Shown here one piece after another: positions 1 through 9,978 of a stretch of 54,732 bases of DNA. Both the position numbers and the translations under genes were made by a program. The stretch comes from a virus. A model generated the notes under the pieces. That model was given only the letters and a program-made list of their open reading frames with translations. It was not told the DNA's origin and did no database searches. Where the stretch lies: positions 1 through 54,732 of IMG/VR virus record IMGVR_UViG_3300025450_000037, one strand, 5' to 3'. Every line of letters begins with the position of its first letter. Position 1 is the stretch's first letter.

Positions 1-305
1 GGCGGAGGTGGTGGCGGTGCCACGTATGGAGGCGGAGGTGGCGGAGGTGCCACGTATGGAGGCGGAGGTGGCGGAGGTGCCACGTATGGAGGCGGAGGTG
101 GTGGCGGTGGTGTAACACCAGTATAAATAGTAGGCTGACCAGAAATAGGGAATCCACCTTGTGGGGGAACCGTATATGGAGGCGGAGGTGGTGGAGGTGC
201 CACGTATGGAGGCGGTGGAGGAGGTGGCGGATTGTATCCTACTGGCGGAGGTGGTGGCGGAGGCGTATAGCCTGGAGGCGGAGGTGGTGGTGGTGTGGTG
301 TATGA
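1..305 (-). repeat. Polyproline repeat array, distal copy
   Basis: In-frame repeats of about 24-30 bp encoding YVAPPPPP variants, with four perfect GTGCCACGTATGGA cores. PPPPPPGYTPPPPPP and PPPPVGYNPPP variants lie at the end nearest the linker domain. Positions 121-194 are identical to 1135-1208 in the other array. The array continues off the left edge, so its full size is unknown. Confidence 0.85.
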
Positions 306-3300
306 ACCAACAACAAAATCACCTGGTATTGATGGGGACAAAGATGTACAAAAACCAAATTTTCCAGTAAATAATTTTTGTGAACTAGTATTTAAAATAT
401 TTACCTTTTGAACTAAACCAGTGATGGTATTTTTATTTGGAGATTTCCAACTTCTAGAAGCGGTTACTCCATCATCAGTTACAAAAGCATTATTTGAATT
501 TGTTTCTGGAATTTGCCAACCAGTTATTTGTATATTATTTAAATATACATCTATAATTTGACCTTGTATTTCTCCATCTGTTCCGTCAGAAAAATTTGTT
601 ACAACCTTTAAATTATATTCTTGATCTGTTGCAACAGAATATGTATAATTATTTGAAGAATTTCCTGGAACTTTTGTTAAAACTTTTTCCCATCTTGCTT
701 GAACATCTGCAACAATACCATCAACTTCAGCCATAGCTATCATTGAAGAATTTCCAGAGGACAAATTTTTTGCAGTTACAGTTATAAAATAGCTGTATTT
801 TTGAGAAGACGAAGTAGTTCCCGAATTATAACCTTGAGGAGGCGGAGGTGGTGGCGGTGCCACGTATGGAGGCGGAGGTGGAGGCGGAGTAACGGGTGGC
901 GGAGGTGGTGGCGGTGCCACGTATGGAGGCGGAGGTGGCGGAGGTGCCACGTATGGAGGCGGAGGTGGCGGAGGTGCCACGTATGGAGGCGGAGGTGGCG
1001 GAGGTGCCACGTATGGAGGCGGAGGTGGTGGAGGTGCCACGTATGGAGGCGGTGGAGGAGGTGGCGGAGTAGCGGGTGGTGGAGGTGGCGGAGGTGCCAC
1101 GTATGGAGGAGGTGGAGGTGGTGGTGTAACACCAGTATAAATAGTAGGCTGACCAGAAATAGGGAATCCACCTTGTGGGGGAACCGTATATGGAGGCGGA
1201 GGTGGTGGCGGTGCCACGTATGGAGGCGGAGGTGGTGGCGGTGCCACGTATGGAGGCGGAGGTGGAGGCGGAGTAACGGGTGGCGGAGGTGGTGGCGGAG
1301 GTGCCACGTATGGAGGCGGAGGTGGCGGAGCAACAACATAAGTATTTGTTGCTAGGGAATTTCCTACCTGTACTAATTCCACACGATATTCTGTATCTGA
1401 AGAACTAAAAAATACTCCACCAGACACAGGACTTACTGCATTTAAATCAAATTTAGCTGAATAGGTTTTGTAACCTGGATTAATAACAGAATTATTATAT
1501 ACATACTGCATGGCATTTGAATTTGGCACTGTAGCAATTTTTGATATTACTGGATTATCTGAGCTAGCTAGATTTTCCGTTATAACAGATGTTCCACCCT
1601 GAACAGAAGTTAAATTCTTTTCACTTATGTTAGATGGTATATTGTGTGTTGATGCAACTGTTCCAAACATTCCTCTTTGAACATTTCCAATTTTGCCAGT
1701 TGGAGTAATTTTAACATCTAAAGCATTTGTATTTATTGACCCATCACTTGTTACCAATTTAATTTGATGAAGTTTTATAAATTGATTAATTGCTGAAGAT
1801 AACTCTAAATCATTTTTTGGATAAACAAGCTGTGTAATTCCTGTTGATATCTGTTTTAATTCATACTCTTTGTAAATAAAAGAAACGATTTCGTTTTCAA
1901 TTGCAGCGTATCCATCAGTATTTAAAAGATATGTGTGAAATACATCAAGCAAGCTATTATTATTCATTTGGAAGAAATTATCAGACTCATTCATTGAAGT
2001 TGAAAGGTAATTTGCGCCGACAGAATCTGGATCCTTTTGAGTCCATAAAACTTCATTTGATGTTGTGTATACAAATGATGGAGATTTTTGAACAGATGGA
2101 TCAGTAGCATTTTGCAAAGCAAGAGATTGTGTAACTTTTGGTTCTTGATAGCTAATAGTAATTGCACCTGGTTTTGCTTTATTTGTTATAGAATATCCAC
2201 CTTGAATAATGCTGGCATCGTTAAATCCTACAACTGAGTCTTTGGCCCTTATAATATCTGAAAGGCTTAAAAATTTCATGATTCCAAACTCATCTATATA
2301 TGCACCTATTTGATGAGCTAAGAAAAGTTCAGATATTGCGTCATAAAGCGTAACCGATTGAGAGTTACAATAATAATAATATAGGTCCATTTCTGTATAA
2401 GAGTCATTTGTTACCCTATATAAACTGTCATAATCGTAATCTGTGAACCCCGCCAAATCTAAAACATTTGTTAAAATGTCAAAAATACTTTTATTACTTG
2501 CAACATAGTCTGGAGCTGGAAGTGTTTGTAGATAATTTACTATATCAAAACATGAAACTTTAATTGTTTGAATATCTGTTTCTGTCCATGTATCTACCCA
2601 ATAAATTCCAGCTGGTATGAATGCGTTTGGAATCTGTTCTGTACCCTGAAAATATTCTTGAAGATTCCAGTTTATGTATATCTTGATGTTTTTCTTCATC
2701 ATATTGTACAAAACTGAACCTTGGTTTTGACTAGAAAATATGGGTACTGGGGAGTTGTTATGGGTTAAGGGAATTCCAGACAAAGTAATTGAGGCATCAT
2801 TTGGGTTAATTGATGAAATTGGAATATAGTTATTTTTTGAATCAAGCTGCTTTGTTATATCAAGATCCATAACGTACGGAGTTAAATCAACTTCAATTCT
2901 TGGAGAAATTTCAATAACTTGCATTCTTGTTAAATCTGAAGCTACGTATGCACTTGAAGTATAGGATGCAAAATCTGAAGTTGGCGTAGTTGAAGTTTGA
3001 GTAACAGTTATTTTACTAAAGCTTTTTAATAAAGAAATTGTTCCATCATTATTAAATGATGGCATAGTAGACCATTTATTTTGTGACCACGTAGATCCAT
3101 TATAGTAAAGAACAACAACTCCATTTGAAGGAACCACCAGTCCTGTTGCAATCGCAGTTCCGTCCAAAAGCACATTAATTGTAGGTATACTTTGTATTGT
3201 ATTAAATTTTAAAACAATTTTGTTTGCATTAGTATTTGGTTGGTATATTCCACTTATGCTTGGGTTTGGGGTGTTTGCTGATGCATCAGAAACAAAATAT

Positions 3301-4121
3301 TTGTATGGAGCCATATCACTAGGCATCACATTTTTATACATAGGTGTTGGAGGTGTTGCTAAAGCAAAATGTGGATTTTGTGTTATTGGAGATACTGGAG
3401 GATATATTCCAGTTTTTCCATTTATAGTCTGAGTACTTATTTGTCTAAAGTTTGAAGGAAGTGATACTGAGCTATTTCCTGTTTGAACATAAGATTCTCC
3501 AGGTCTAAAGAAACCAAAAGGGCTGTCAGTTGGCCATAAAGAATCGTTTTGATAGCTGTAATAAGATATAGGAAACACTTCTGGTTGCGTATAATACACA
3601 TTAATTGGTGTTGATATTGAATTAGAATTATAAGTATTTAAATTAATGGTATATTTCATAGAAGAAATTGTGTCGGTTGGTCCCGAAGATCCAACATAAG
3701 TTACAAGCTTCATATATCCAAATGCATTAATATCAACAGTTGATGAGCCAAATTGGCTTGCAGAGCCTTTTGCATAAGCATTAGCCATTATTGGTAAATC
3801 ACTGTCAGTTTTAATATAAGTTATTATTTTATATGCTGGAGAGCTTGTTGCTGTATTGAACGTATAAGACAATGAAGTATTTGTATTAGACATTTTAAAA
3901 GATTTTGTTATTGATCCCGCCATAGCTTCTGTGGTGTTTGTAACATCTGAAACTGTTATTGAAGGATTTCCAATATTTTCTTGTACACCCGTTCCCGCTA
4001 CGGTTATGTATGGCTGACTAAATAAGTTTTGATTCCATTCAGCAGAAACTATTGGAAACAAAGTAACTGAAGATGCAGGGTTTGATCCAGTAAATACGTT
4101 TGTATATTGACTGTTTAACAT
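1..4121 (-). CDS. Large tail/baseplate protein with extensin-like polyproline arrays (3' end missing)
   Basis: Open frame of more than 1370 codons that starts at ATG 4121 and runs off the left edge. The start shares one base with the stop of the preceding tail gene (TAATG). Position after the tape measure and a putative distal tail protein points to a central tail, baseplate or host-contact protein. The first ~900 residues are ordinary mixed sequence. The rest holds two arrays of YVAPPPPP-type repeats separated by a non-repetitive domain of about 170 residues (roughly 310-835). The PPPPYV units resemble plant extensins in composition. An exact duplicate linker encoding IYTGVTPPPPP occurs in both arrays, and the same motif opens the Hint protein at 27956. 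The tail role is inferred from gene order; no enzymatic domain was recognised. Confidence 0.8.
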   Translation of the reverse strand, partial: MLNSQYTNVFTGSNPASSVTLFPIVSAEWNQNLFSQPYITVAGTGVQENIGNPSITVSDVTNTTEAMAGSITKSFKMSNTNTSLSYTFNTATSSPAYKIITYIKTDSDLPIMANAYAKGSASQFGSSTVDINAFGYMKLVTYVGSSGPTDTISSMKYTINLNTYNSNSISTPINVYYTQPEVFPISYYSYQNDSLWPTDSPFGFFRPGESYVQTGNSSVSLPSNFRQISTQTINGKTGIYPPVSPITQNPHFALATPPTPMYKNVMPSDMAPYKYFVSDASANTPNPSISGIYQPNTNANKIVLKFNTIQSIPTINVLLDGTAIATGLVVPSNGVVVLYYNGSTWSQNKWSTMPSFNNDGTISLLKSFSKITVTQTSTTPTSDFASYTSSAYVASDLTRMQVIEISPRIEVDLTPYVMDLDITKQLDSKNNYIPISSINPNDASITLSGIPLTHNNSPVPIFSSQNQGSVLYNMMKKNIKIYINWNLQEYFQGTEQIPNAFIPAGIYWVDTWTETDIQTIKVSCFDIVNYLQTLPAPDYVASNKSIFDILTNVLDLAGFTDYDYDSLYRVTNDSYTEMDLYYYYCNSQSVTLYDAISELFLAHQIGAYIDEFGIMKFLSLSDIIRAKDSVVGFNDASIIQGGYSITNKAKPGAITISYQEPKVTQSLALQNATDPSVQKSPSFVYTTSNEVLWTQKDPDSVGANYLSTSMNESDNFFQMNNNSLLDVFHTYLLNTDGYAAIENEIVSFIYKEYELKQISTGITQLVYPKNDLELSSAINQFIKLHQIKLVTSDGSINTNALDVKITPTGKIGNVQRGMFGTVASTHNIPSNISEKNLTSVQGGTSVITENLASSDNPVISKIATVPNSNAMQYVYNNSVINPGYKTYSAKFDLNAVSPVSGGVFFSSSDTEYRVELVQVGNSLATNTYVVAPPPPPPYVAPPPPPPPPVTPPPPPPPYVAPPPPPPPYVAPPPPPPPYTVPPQGGFPISGQPTIYTGVTPPPPPPPYVAPPPPPPPATPPPPPPPPYVAPPPPPPPYVAPPPPPPPYVAPPPPPPPYVAPPPPPPPYVAPPPPPPPVTPPPPPPPYVAPPPPPPPQGYNSGTTSSSQKYSYFITVTAKNLSSGNSSMIAMAEVDGIVADVQARWEKVLTKVPGNSSNNYTYSVATDQEYNLKVVTNFSDGTDGEIQGQIIDVYLNNIQITGWQIPETNSNNAFVTDDGVTASRSWKSPNKNTITGLVQKVNILNTSSQKLFTGKFGFCTSLSPSIPGDFVVGSYTTPPPPPPPGYTPPPPPPPVGYNPPPPPPPPYVAPPPPPPPYTVPPQGGFPISGQPTIYTGVTPPPPPPPPYVAPPPPPPPYVAPPPPPPPYVAPPPPP
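838..1330 (-). repeat. Polyproline repeat array, proximal copy
   Basis: Ten further copies of the GTGCCACGTATGGA core encode YVAPPPPP units, with interspersed VTPPPPP and ATPPPPP variants. The reading frame of the tail gene stays open throughout. Strong strand bias (G-rich plus strand, C-rich coding strand) creates spurious open frames rich in Arg/Trp or His/Leu in the other frames. Confidence 0.85.
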
Positions 4122-4666
4122 TATACCTCCGTAAATTCTATAGACAAATCAACGTGGTCATACCCTACTCCAGCAGTTGCAGCATTTCCACGCATTCTTT
4201 TTGTTACGTCATAAGTAAATGTTGTCATAAAAGCTTGATATACGTTCCAAGGATTTCCAGTCGTTGGGTTAACACCGCTGGGGTTTTGTTTTGAAGATGT
4301 ATAAGTTCCGTCTACAGGTAAACCATTTACTGTTGGTTGCTGCTGTGCAAATATAAACCTTACATATATTGGGTTATTATAATTACCTTCATAAAAAGCT
4401 TTTATCCAAGCGGGGCCGTGTGAAGTACCACCCGCCCCATTGTAATCAACAAGATATGGGTCGTATGTTGGAACATCTTTCCAGTCAATCTTGTGTGTAA
4501 ACTTTCTGGCAATTACATATTTTCTCATAGTTCCATTTGCCATTCTATCTGCCTGCTCAACAAGAGTATATGTAATATTTATTGGTTGGCGATTATGGTC
4601 TGTTAATGGATACCATGTTACACCATCAAGAGATACATCAACTCCTTGTGCAATTTGATATGTCAT
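4121..4666 (-). CDS. Putative distal tail / tail component
   Basis: 181 residues. Its start overlaps the tape measure stop by one base (TAATG), and its own stop overlaps the next start the same way, so the three genes are translationally coupled. Genes directly after the tape measure usually encode distal tail proteins or baseplate hubs. The sequence has no motif I can name (it begins with MTYQIAQGVDVSLDGVTW). The C-terminus reads as a regular beta-rich domain ending DHVDLSIEFTEV. Function rests on position only. Confidence 0.7.
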   Translation of the reverse strand: MTYQIAQGVDVSLDGVTWYPLTDHNRQPINITYTLVEQADRMANGTMRKYVIARKFTHKIDWKDVPTYDPYLVDYNGAGGTSHGPAWIKAFYEGNYNNPIYVRFIFAQQQPTVNGLPVDGTYTSSKQNPSGVNPTTGNPWNVYQAFMTTFTYDVTKRMRGNAATAGVGYDHVDLSIEFTEV

Positions 4667-7600
4667 TATTTAGCCCCCGCTTTTATTGTTGATCCCGATT
4701 TAATTTTAGATCCACCTTTTATAATTTTTGTACTTGTTGATGTTGTTGGATGAGAAGATGTTGTTGATGTTGAATCTACCGTTCCAGTAACGTTAATTAT
4801 AGTGCTTACAGTTGGTGCACCATTTGCAATACCAGCAGACACTGATTGTGCTCTTACTGTACCCAATTTTGTAGCAGCTAATATTGATGCTGGAACAACT
4901 GTTTTACTATTGCCAATCAAATCTTTAAGGTCTGACAACGCTTGATTAATTGCATCTGCATTTGGCTGCATTTTATCTATCTGATCTTGCATTTTTGCAG
5001 CAACAGATGTAGCATTAAAATCTACTTTTGCGCCAGATATTTGTTGCTTAATAGTAGCTGCTTGCAAATAGTCACCACTAATCATAGCAGTTCTTGCATC
5101 ATTTTGCAAGCCATTTATTTGTTGTTGATATTGCATTTGAGCTTTAAGTTCTTGAGAAACTTTTTGTTGTATTGAAAGTTGATCTTTAACTATTTTTAAT
5201 TGTGCATTTTGTGTAGACAACATTCCTTCAAGCTGTTTTTGCAAACCTTTTTCTTGTGCTGTTGGTACAAAAGGAGCTGGCGTTCCTCCGCCTAAGTTCC
5301 CGCCAGACTGAGGTCCAGTAAGAGAAATGTTTGCAGCATCCATAGCTTTTTTATACTCTGGAGAATTATAATAAGCGTCAACAACTTTTGTCATAGCTGC
5401 TGTAATTTGAGCACCCGTTGCGTTACCAGCAATGATACCCATTTTCTTTCCCCAAGTTACTAGGTCTGCTTGGTTCTTTACATTTAAAACTGTTTGATAT
5501 TTTGTAATTTCAGATGCAGAAAGCTTTGCTGCTGGGCCAGCAGCCTTAATCATTGATTCAATATCGTGAAGTCTTTTTATATCATCAGAAGTTCCAGTTC
5601 CAATAATTGATTGTTCTAACGCTACTAGGTTTACACCAGTGTCGTTTGCTGACTGTGACATACCCTTTATTCTTTGATCTGCTTCTGCAAAAGACAAAGA
5701 GCCGTTAGAAACTTCTGCATAAAGATTTTTCATTTGATCTGCTAAAGCTTTAGCATTTCCTTGCAGATCTTTATATGCTTTTGGAGTAAATTGTCCTGCT
5801 AGGCTCCCTGCGTCCGCTTGCTGAAAACCTTCTGGCCCATTTGCATTATCGTTTGCTTTGTTTCTACTTAAATAATCAAGAGACGATGTTGTTGCTTTTG
5901 CAGTATTAGCTTTTCCAGTCTTTTCACTAAATCCTATTGCTTTTGATACTTCTTTCCACACAGTGCCAAAATCTGAAGATCGTCCTGCTGCTTTTAACGC
6001 TGCAAAAACATAACTTTTAGAATCTTCTGGTTTTAATCCTCCAGTTGAAATTGCATTTTGTACGCTTTTTCTTATTTCTCCAGTAACGCCCGATGTTGTG
6101 TAATTTGGATCTTTTTTAATTGCTTTTACAAGGTCGCCTAACGGGTCTCCTGTAGGCAAATCTCCAATTGCTTTAACCATTGCATCAATGTGTGGCGAAA
6201 GGTTGCTTATTGCACCACCCAGATTTGAAATGCTGGAAGCTGCTGTATTTGATGTTGTAGTTAATGTTGCTGTTTCACCGACCATATTTTTTGTAGAAAT
6301 AGATGTATTTGCAACAGTGCTTCCAAATATTGATAAGTCTGCTTGAGATGTTGTTGTAGCATCAGTCCATGCTTTTGCTGCTTCTGCTGCATGCTGTTTC
6401 ATTATATTAAATACAGTCATTATGCCACCGATAGCTGCTCCAGCAGCTGCTCCATAAGGACCGAACATCATTCCCATTCCAGCGTAACTTGACATATTAT
6501 TTACTGCTTGTCCAGCAACGCTTCCTTTTGGCAAAGAGTTTCCTAGCATCTGTCCGCCCATCATCAATGCGGTTCCTATACCAGCTTTTGCTCCAGCATT
6601 CAACTTTCCATCTTCTTTTTTAAATTTGTCAGTAACTCTTTCTGTAATATTAGAAAGTTTTTGTCTTGCAGTGTCAAGTCTTGATGATATTCTTGATGAT
6701 TCTTCTTCACCCATAATTCCTGGAGCAATTTCTCCAGAATAGAAGCCTCCGTTTGCCATTCTTGGACCAATCTGAGGCGTAAGATCTGGTGTTTGGAATG
6801 AAGATAATGGAAGTTGCATTTGTTCTGCTTGAACAGCTTCATTTGCTTTTGATACAGATTCAGTCATAGTATTTTGCATTGCTGATTCTATATCTGATTG
6901 AGATTTTTCAATTTGTGTAACAACGCCATCAACTATATTTTTTGTTGCTTGCTGAGTTTCTTTTGAAGGTGAAGCAGATCTTGAAGCTTCATTAAGTCCT
7001 TCTGCAAATGATTTTTCAAATGAAGATAAAGCATTTTTTCCAGCAGTTTTACCAGCACCTGTAATATAGCTACCATCTCCTGCCATAGAAGCATTTGCAA
7101 CTCTACCATTTGCCCTAACTTGACCAACAGCACTTGTTCCATATGTTGCTTGGTCGGCAAACCTTACATTTAATCCCTCTCCCGATCCATCAAGATTTTG
7201 TCTTGTTAATACACCAGAGTCTAGCCCTTCTTTTATTGCTTTTGTTCCAGCATTTGCACGAATTTCGCCTATTGATTTTGAAGCTTTGTCAAGAGATGCG
7301 GCAAATTTACCTTCAGCACCTTCTGAATTTTTTCTTGCATCAATTTCAGACCTTACAGCTTTTTGAAGGTCTTCATCTAAAATTCCTTTTTCAAGAGTTC
7401 TTCCTTCTGCTGCTGCAGCTAATTCTTTGGCCTTTCTTTCTTGAATTACTCTTTGCTTTACAGCATCATCAAAATCTTTTGCTGCCTGGCTCATCGCTGG
7501 ATCTGACATGTCGGCACCATGTCTTCCTGCAGAAGCTACAAACTTACCAGATCCACCCTCGTCCCAACCTCTGCTAAATTCATCTATACTTGCCCCGCCT

Positions 7601-9978
7601 TTATTTGCTCTTAACTTTAAGTTAAGCAATTTTGATGTATCAGCAGTAAGATCTGGTGTAACCTTTACAGATCCATGCTTTGCTGCCCAAGCTAATGCTG
7701 GATCATTTGCAATTAAATTATCATACTCTGGTGAACCTGGCTCAAAGTTTCCTGCCATATGTGATTGATCTATATATTGTCCAGTTAAACCAGTTCGGCT
7801 TGGAACACCCATTTTACCGCCATTAAATCCTGGAATTTTCTTTCCATTTACAATTGCATTAATAACAGCTAAATTATCTTTTGTTTGTTGTGCAGTAAGA
7901 ATTGTTTCGCCATTTGAAACTCTTGCGACTATACTATCTGATGTTCCAGTTCCTGGTCCAATTATTATTCCGCCATTTGTACCACTTGCAAATCCTGGAA
8001 TAGACATTTGAGAAAATATCCCAGCTTCTACTTGTGCTGTTGCACCAACTGCTGATTTAAGTCCTTCAATTCCTGCGCCAACATTCATTTGGTCTTTCAT
8101 TATTGCAAGCTTATCTGTTAAATCAGTAATAGCTTGTGTTAAAAGTTGAACCTGGTCTACATCGCCCTTAAGTCCAGCAGCAAATAAATCTGTTGCATTT
8201 TGTGCTGCAACAATTTCTGGAGTAAACAACTGCCTCATTGTTTTACCACCACTTACTAAATCTTTAAGATTAATCACTCCCTTTAAAATATTACCGACAA
8301 AGTTAGCCATTAAACCAGTTAACATCAATATAGGTCCAGCTAGTACGGTAACTCCAGCAAATATTGCCATTAATAATTTTATTGGTCCAGGTAATCCTTG
8401 GAATAAGTTTGCTATTTTGTTTCCAAATTCAAGTACTTTTGTAGCAATTTTCATTATTTCTTGACCAACTGGGTATAAATCTGCCTTAAAAGTATTCAAT
8501 GCTTTTGTCCATTGAGCTGATGGAGAAGATGTTGCTTGAGCAATTTCTTGATTTGCAAGCTTTGCAATTTGATCGGACGATGCTGCAGCGACTGTCATAG
8601 CATTTGCAGTTTGTGAACCAACTTTTCCAAAGTTATCAATCAATGCAGAAACCCTAGAGAACTGGTATTTACCAAATAATTTTTCAATAAGTTGTTCTTT
8701 AATTAATGGGTTAAGATTTTGCAACGCTCCTTGAAGCTCTTGAATCATTTGAACGGGTCCGCCAGCATTTTTAATCTGAGCTAAGTTAATTCCGTACTTT
8801 TGAAATTCTTTTGTTGCTGCTGAGGTTGGAGCAATAATTGATGCAAAAGCAGATTTAAGTGCGTTTGCGCCTTGTGCTGCTGGAACACCAGCTTCCTTCA
8901 TTGCAAGCAACATAATAGCAGTATCTTTATAACTACCGCCCAATTGATCAATAATTGGACCAACTCTACTTTCAGCATCAACTAGGTCGTTCATAGAAAG
9001 AGAAGTTTGTTTCTGAATTGCTCCAAAATAATTTACTGCATCAGCAAGCTGTGTTGTACTTAATTTATAAACATTTTGTAAAGCAATCACTGCCGTGGTT
9101 GCAGTTTTTTGATCTAAGTTGCCTAACTTTGCAAGTCTATCTGTCTGTTCTGTCATTGTTGTAAGATCAGTTCCCATTTTACCCATTGCAGCAAAAGACG
9201 AAGCAACTTGAACAGTAAATTCTTGAGATATTCCCAAAGTTGCTGCCATATTTCTTCCTAAATCAAGAACTTGTTTAGAAATTTGATCAATTGAATTTTG
9301 GCTTGGAGGAACAAGTCCTTCTCCATAAACTTTTTGAAATTGGGTTAATGCTGTGTTTACGCTATTAAATGCAGATACTGCTTGTTGAGCAAATAAAACC
9401 ATTGGCATAGAGAGACCAACAGTTAACTGACGACCAGCCCACTGAGTATTTTTACCCCAGTTAATTAATTCATTTGCGCCTTGCCTAATTGCAATATTAT
9501 AAATATTTTGTGCATTTGCAGCTATTTTTGTAGCATTAGCAACTGCATCAATACTTTTAGGTGTAAAAACTGAATAGAAACCCTGCTTAGAGGGATCTGC
9601 CATAATTACAGAATTTTGTAACTTTGTTTGTTCTACGGCTAAAGCTTTTACTGAATCTGTAGCTGCGCCCTGCTGCTTAGTTAATATTTGATAATAACTT
9701 GTTAAACCAAGAGTTCCTTTTTGAAGTGATTGGCCAAACTTTTCTGTTTCTGTTTGAAGTTGTACAGTTTGTTTTGTAAAAGATCCACTTGCTGTTAGAG
9801 CATTACTAAATTCGTTTGATAAAGCATTTACACTTTTAGCAGCTTTATCAAATGATGCTCCCGTTGCTCCCGCTAATGAGGTGTTGAGTGCAGCAACTTG
9901 CGCTTTAAGTTTTGTTATTTGATCTGATACAGATGTAAAATCACCTAACGCAACTATATTTAATTCAATATTTGCCAT
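4666..9978 (-). CDS. Tape measure protein
   Basis: 1770 residues, by far the longest gene of the virion block, placed after the frameshifted chaperone pair; this is the canonical place for the tape measure that sets tail length. The N-terminus is coiled coil (residues ~10-110). A TP901-like tape measure region follows around 180-520, with hydrophobic segments near 530-570. Near residue 680 is a GPGTGTSDSI...SNGE motif that I recognise from other tape measure proteins. A small Gly/Ala-rich hydrophobic stretch follows near 1130-1180, then a coiled coil at 1560-1680 and a Thr/Ser/Lys-rich tail. Its start overlaps the chaperone fusion stop by one base. Confidence 0.93.
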   Translation of the reverse strand: MANIELNIVALGDFTSVSDQITKLKAQVAALNTSLAGATGASFDKAAKSVNALSNEFSNALTASGSFTKQTVQLQTETEKFGQSLQKGTLGLTSYYQILTKQQGAATDSVKALAVEQTKLQNSVIMADPSKQGFYSVFTPKSIDAVANATKIAANAQNIYNIAIRQGANELINWGKNTQWAGRQLTVGLSMPMVLFAQQAVSAFNSVNTALTQFQKVYGEGLVPPSQNSIDQISKQVLDLGRNMAATLGISQEFTVQVASSFAAMGKMGTDLTTMTEQTDRLAKLGNLDQKTATTAVIALQNVYKLSTTQLADAVNYFGAIQKQTSLSMNDLVDAESRVGPIIDQLGGSYKDTAIMLLAMKEAGVPAAQGANALKSAFASIIAPTSAATKEFQKYGINLAQIKNAGGPVQMIQELQGALQNLNPLIKEQLIEKLFGKYQFSRVSALIDNFGKVGSQTANAMTVAAASSDQIAKLANQEIAQATSSPSAQWTKALNTFKADLYPVGQEIMKIATKVLEFGNKIANLFQGLPGPIKLLMAIFAGVTVLAGPILMLTGLMANFVGNILKGVINLKDLVSGGKTMRQLFTPEIVAAQNATDLFAAGLKGDVDQVQLLTQAITDLTDKLAIMKDQMNVGAGIEGLKSAVGATAQVEAGIFSQMSIPGFASGTNGGIIIGPGTGTSDSIVARVSNGETILTAQQTKDNLAVINAIVNGKKIPGFNGGKMGVPSRTGLTGQYIDQSHMAGNFEPGSPEYDNLIANDPALAWAAKHGSVKVTPDLTADTSKLLNLKLRANKGGASIDEFSRGWDEGGSGKFVASAGRHGADMSDPAMSQAAKDFDDAVKQRVIQERKAKELAAAAEGRTLEKGILDEDLQKAVRSEIDARKNSEGAEGKFAASLDKASKSIGEIRANAGTKAIKEGLDSGVLTRQNLDGSGEGLNVRFADQATYGTSAVGQVRANGRVANASMAGDGSYITGAGKTAGKNALSSFEKSFAEGLNEASRSASPSKETQQATKNIVDGVVTQIEKSQSDIESAMQNTMTESVSKANEAVQAEQMQLPLSSFQTPDLTPQIGPRMANGGFYSGEIAPGIMGEEESSRISSRLDTARQKLSNITERVTDKFKKEDGKLNAGAKAGIGTALMMGGQMLGNSLPKGSVAGQAVNNMSSYAGMGMMFGPYGAAAGAAIGGIMTVFNIMKQHAAEAAKAWTDATTTSQADLSIFGSTVANTSISTKNMVGETATLTTTSNTAASSISNLGGAISNLSPHIDAMVKAIGDLPTGDPLGDLVKAIKKDPNYTTSGVTGEIRKSVQNAISTGGLKPEDSKSYVFAALKAAGRSSDFGTVWKEVSKAIGFSEKTGKANTAKATTSSLDYLSRNKANDNANGPEGFQQADAGSLAGQFTPKAYKDLQGNAKALADQMKNLYAEVSNGSLSFAEADQRIKGMSQSANDTGVNLVALEQSIIGTGTSDDIKRLHDIESMIKAAGPAAKLSASEITKYQTVLNVKNQADLVTWGKKMGIIAGNATGAQITAAMTKVVDAYYNSPEYKKAMDAANISLTGPQSGGNLGGGTPAPFVPTAQEKGLQKQLEGMLSTQNAQLKIVKDQLSIQQKVSQELKAQMQYQQQINGLQNDARTAMISGDYLQAATIKQQISGAKVDFNATSVAAKMQDQIDKMQPNADAINQALSDLKDLIGNSKTVVPASILAATKLGTVRAQSVSAGIANGAPTVSTIINVTGTVDSTSTTSSHPTTSTSTKIIKGGSKIKSGSTIKAGAK

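Noticed and set aside
1-1340. CRISPR-like array of regular repeats
   Set aside because: Units are adjacent, in frame and low-complexity, with no unique spacers of constant length; they are coding repeats. The same holds for the PPGFFA arrays.
801-1355. Arg/Trp-rich and Gly/Trp-rich open frames on the plus strand over the repeat arrays
   Set aside because: They are the reverse strand and alternative frames of the proline repeats; the only frame that continues in both directions and into normal sequence is the minus-strand tail gene.
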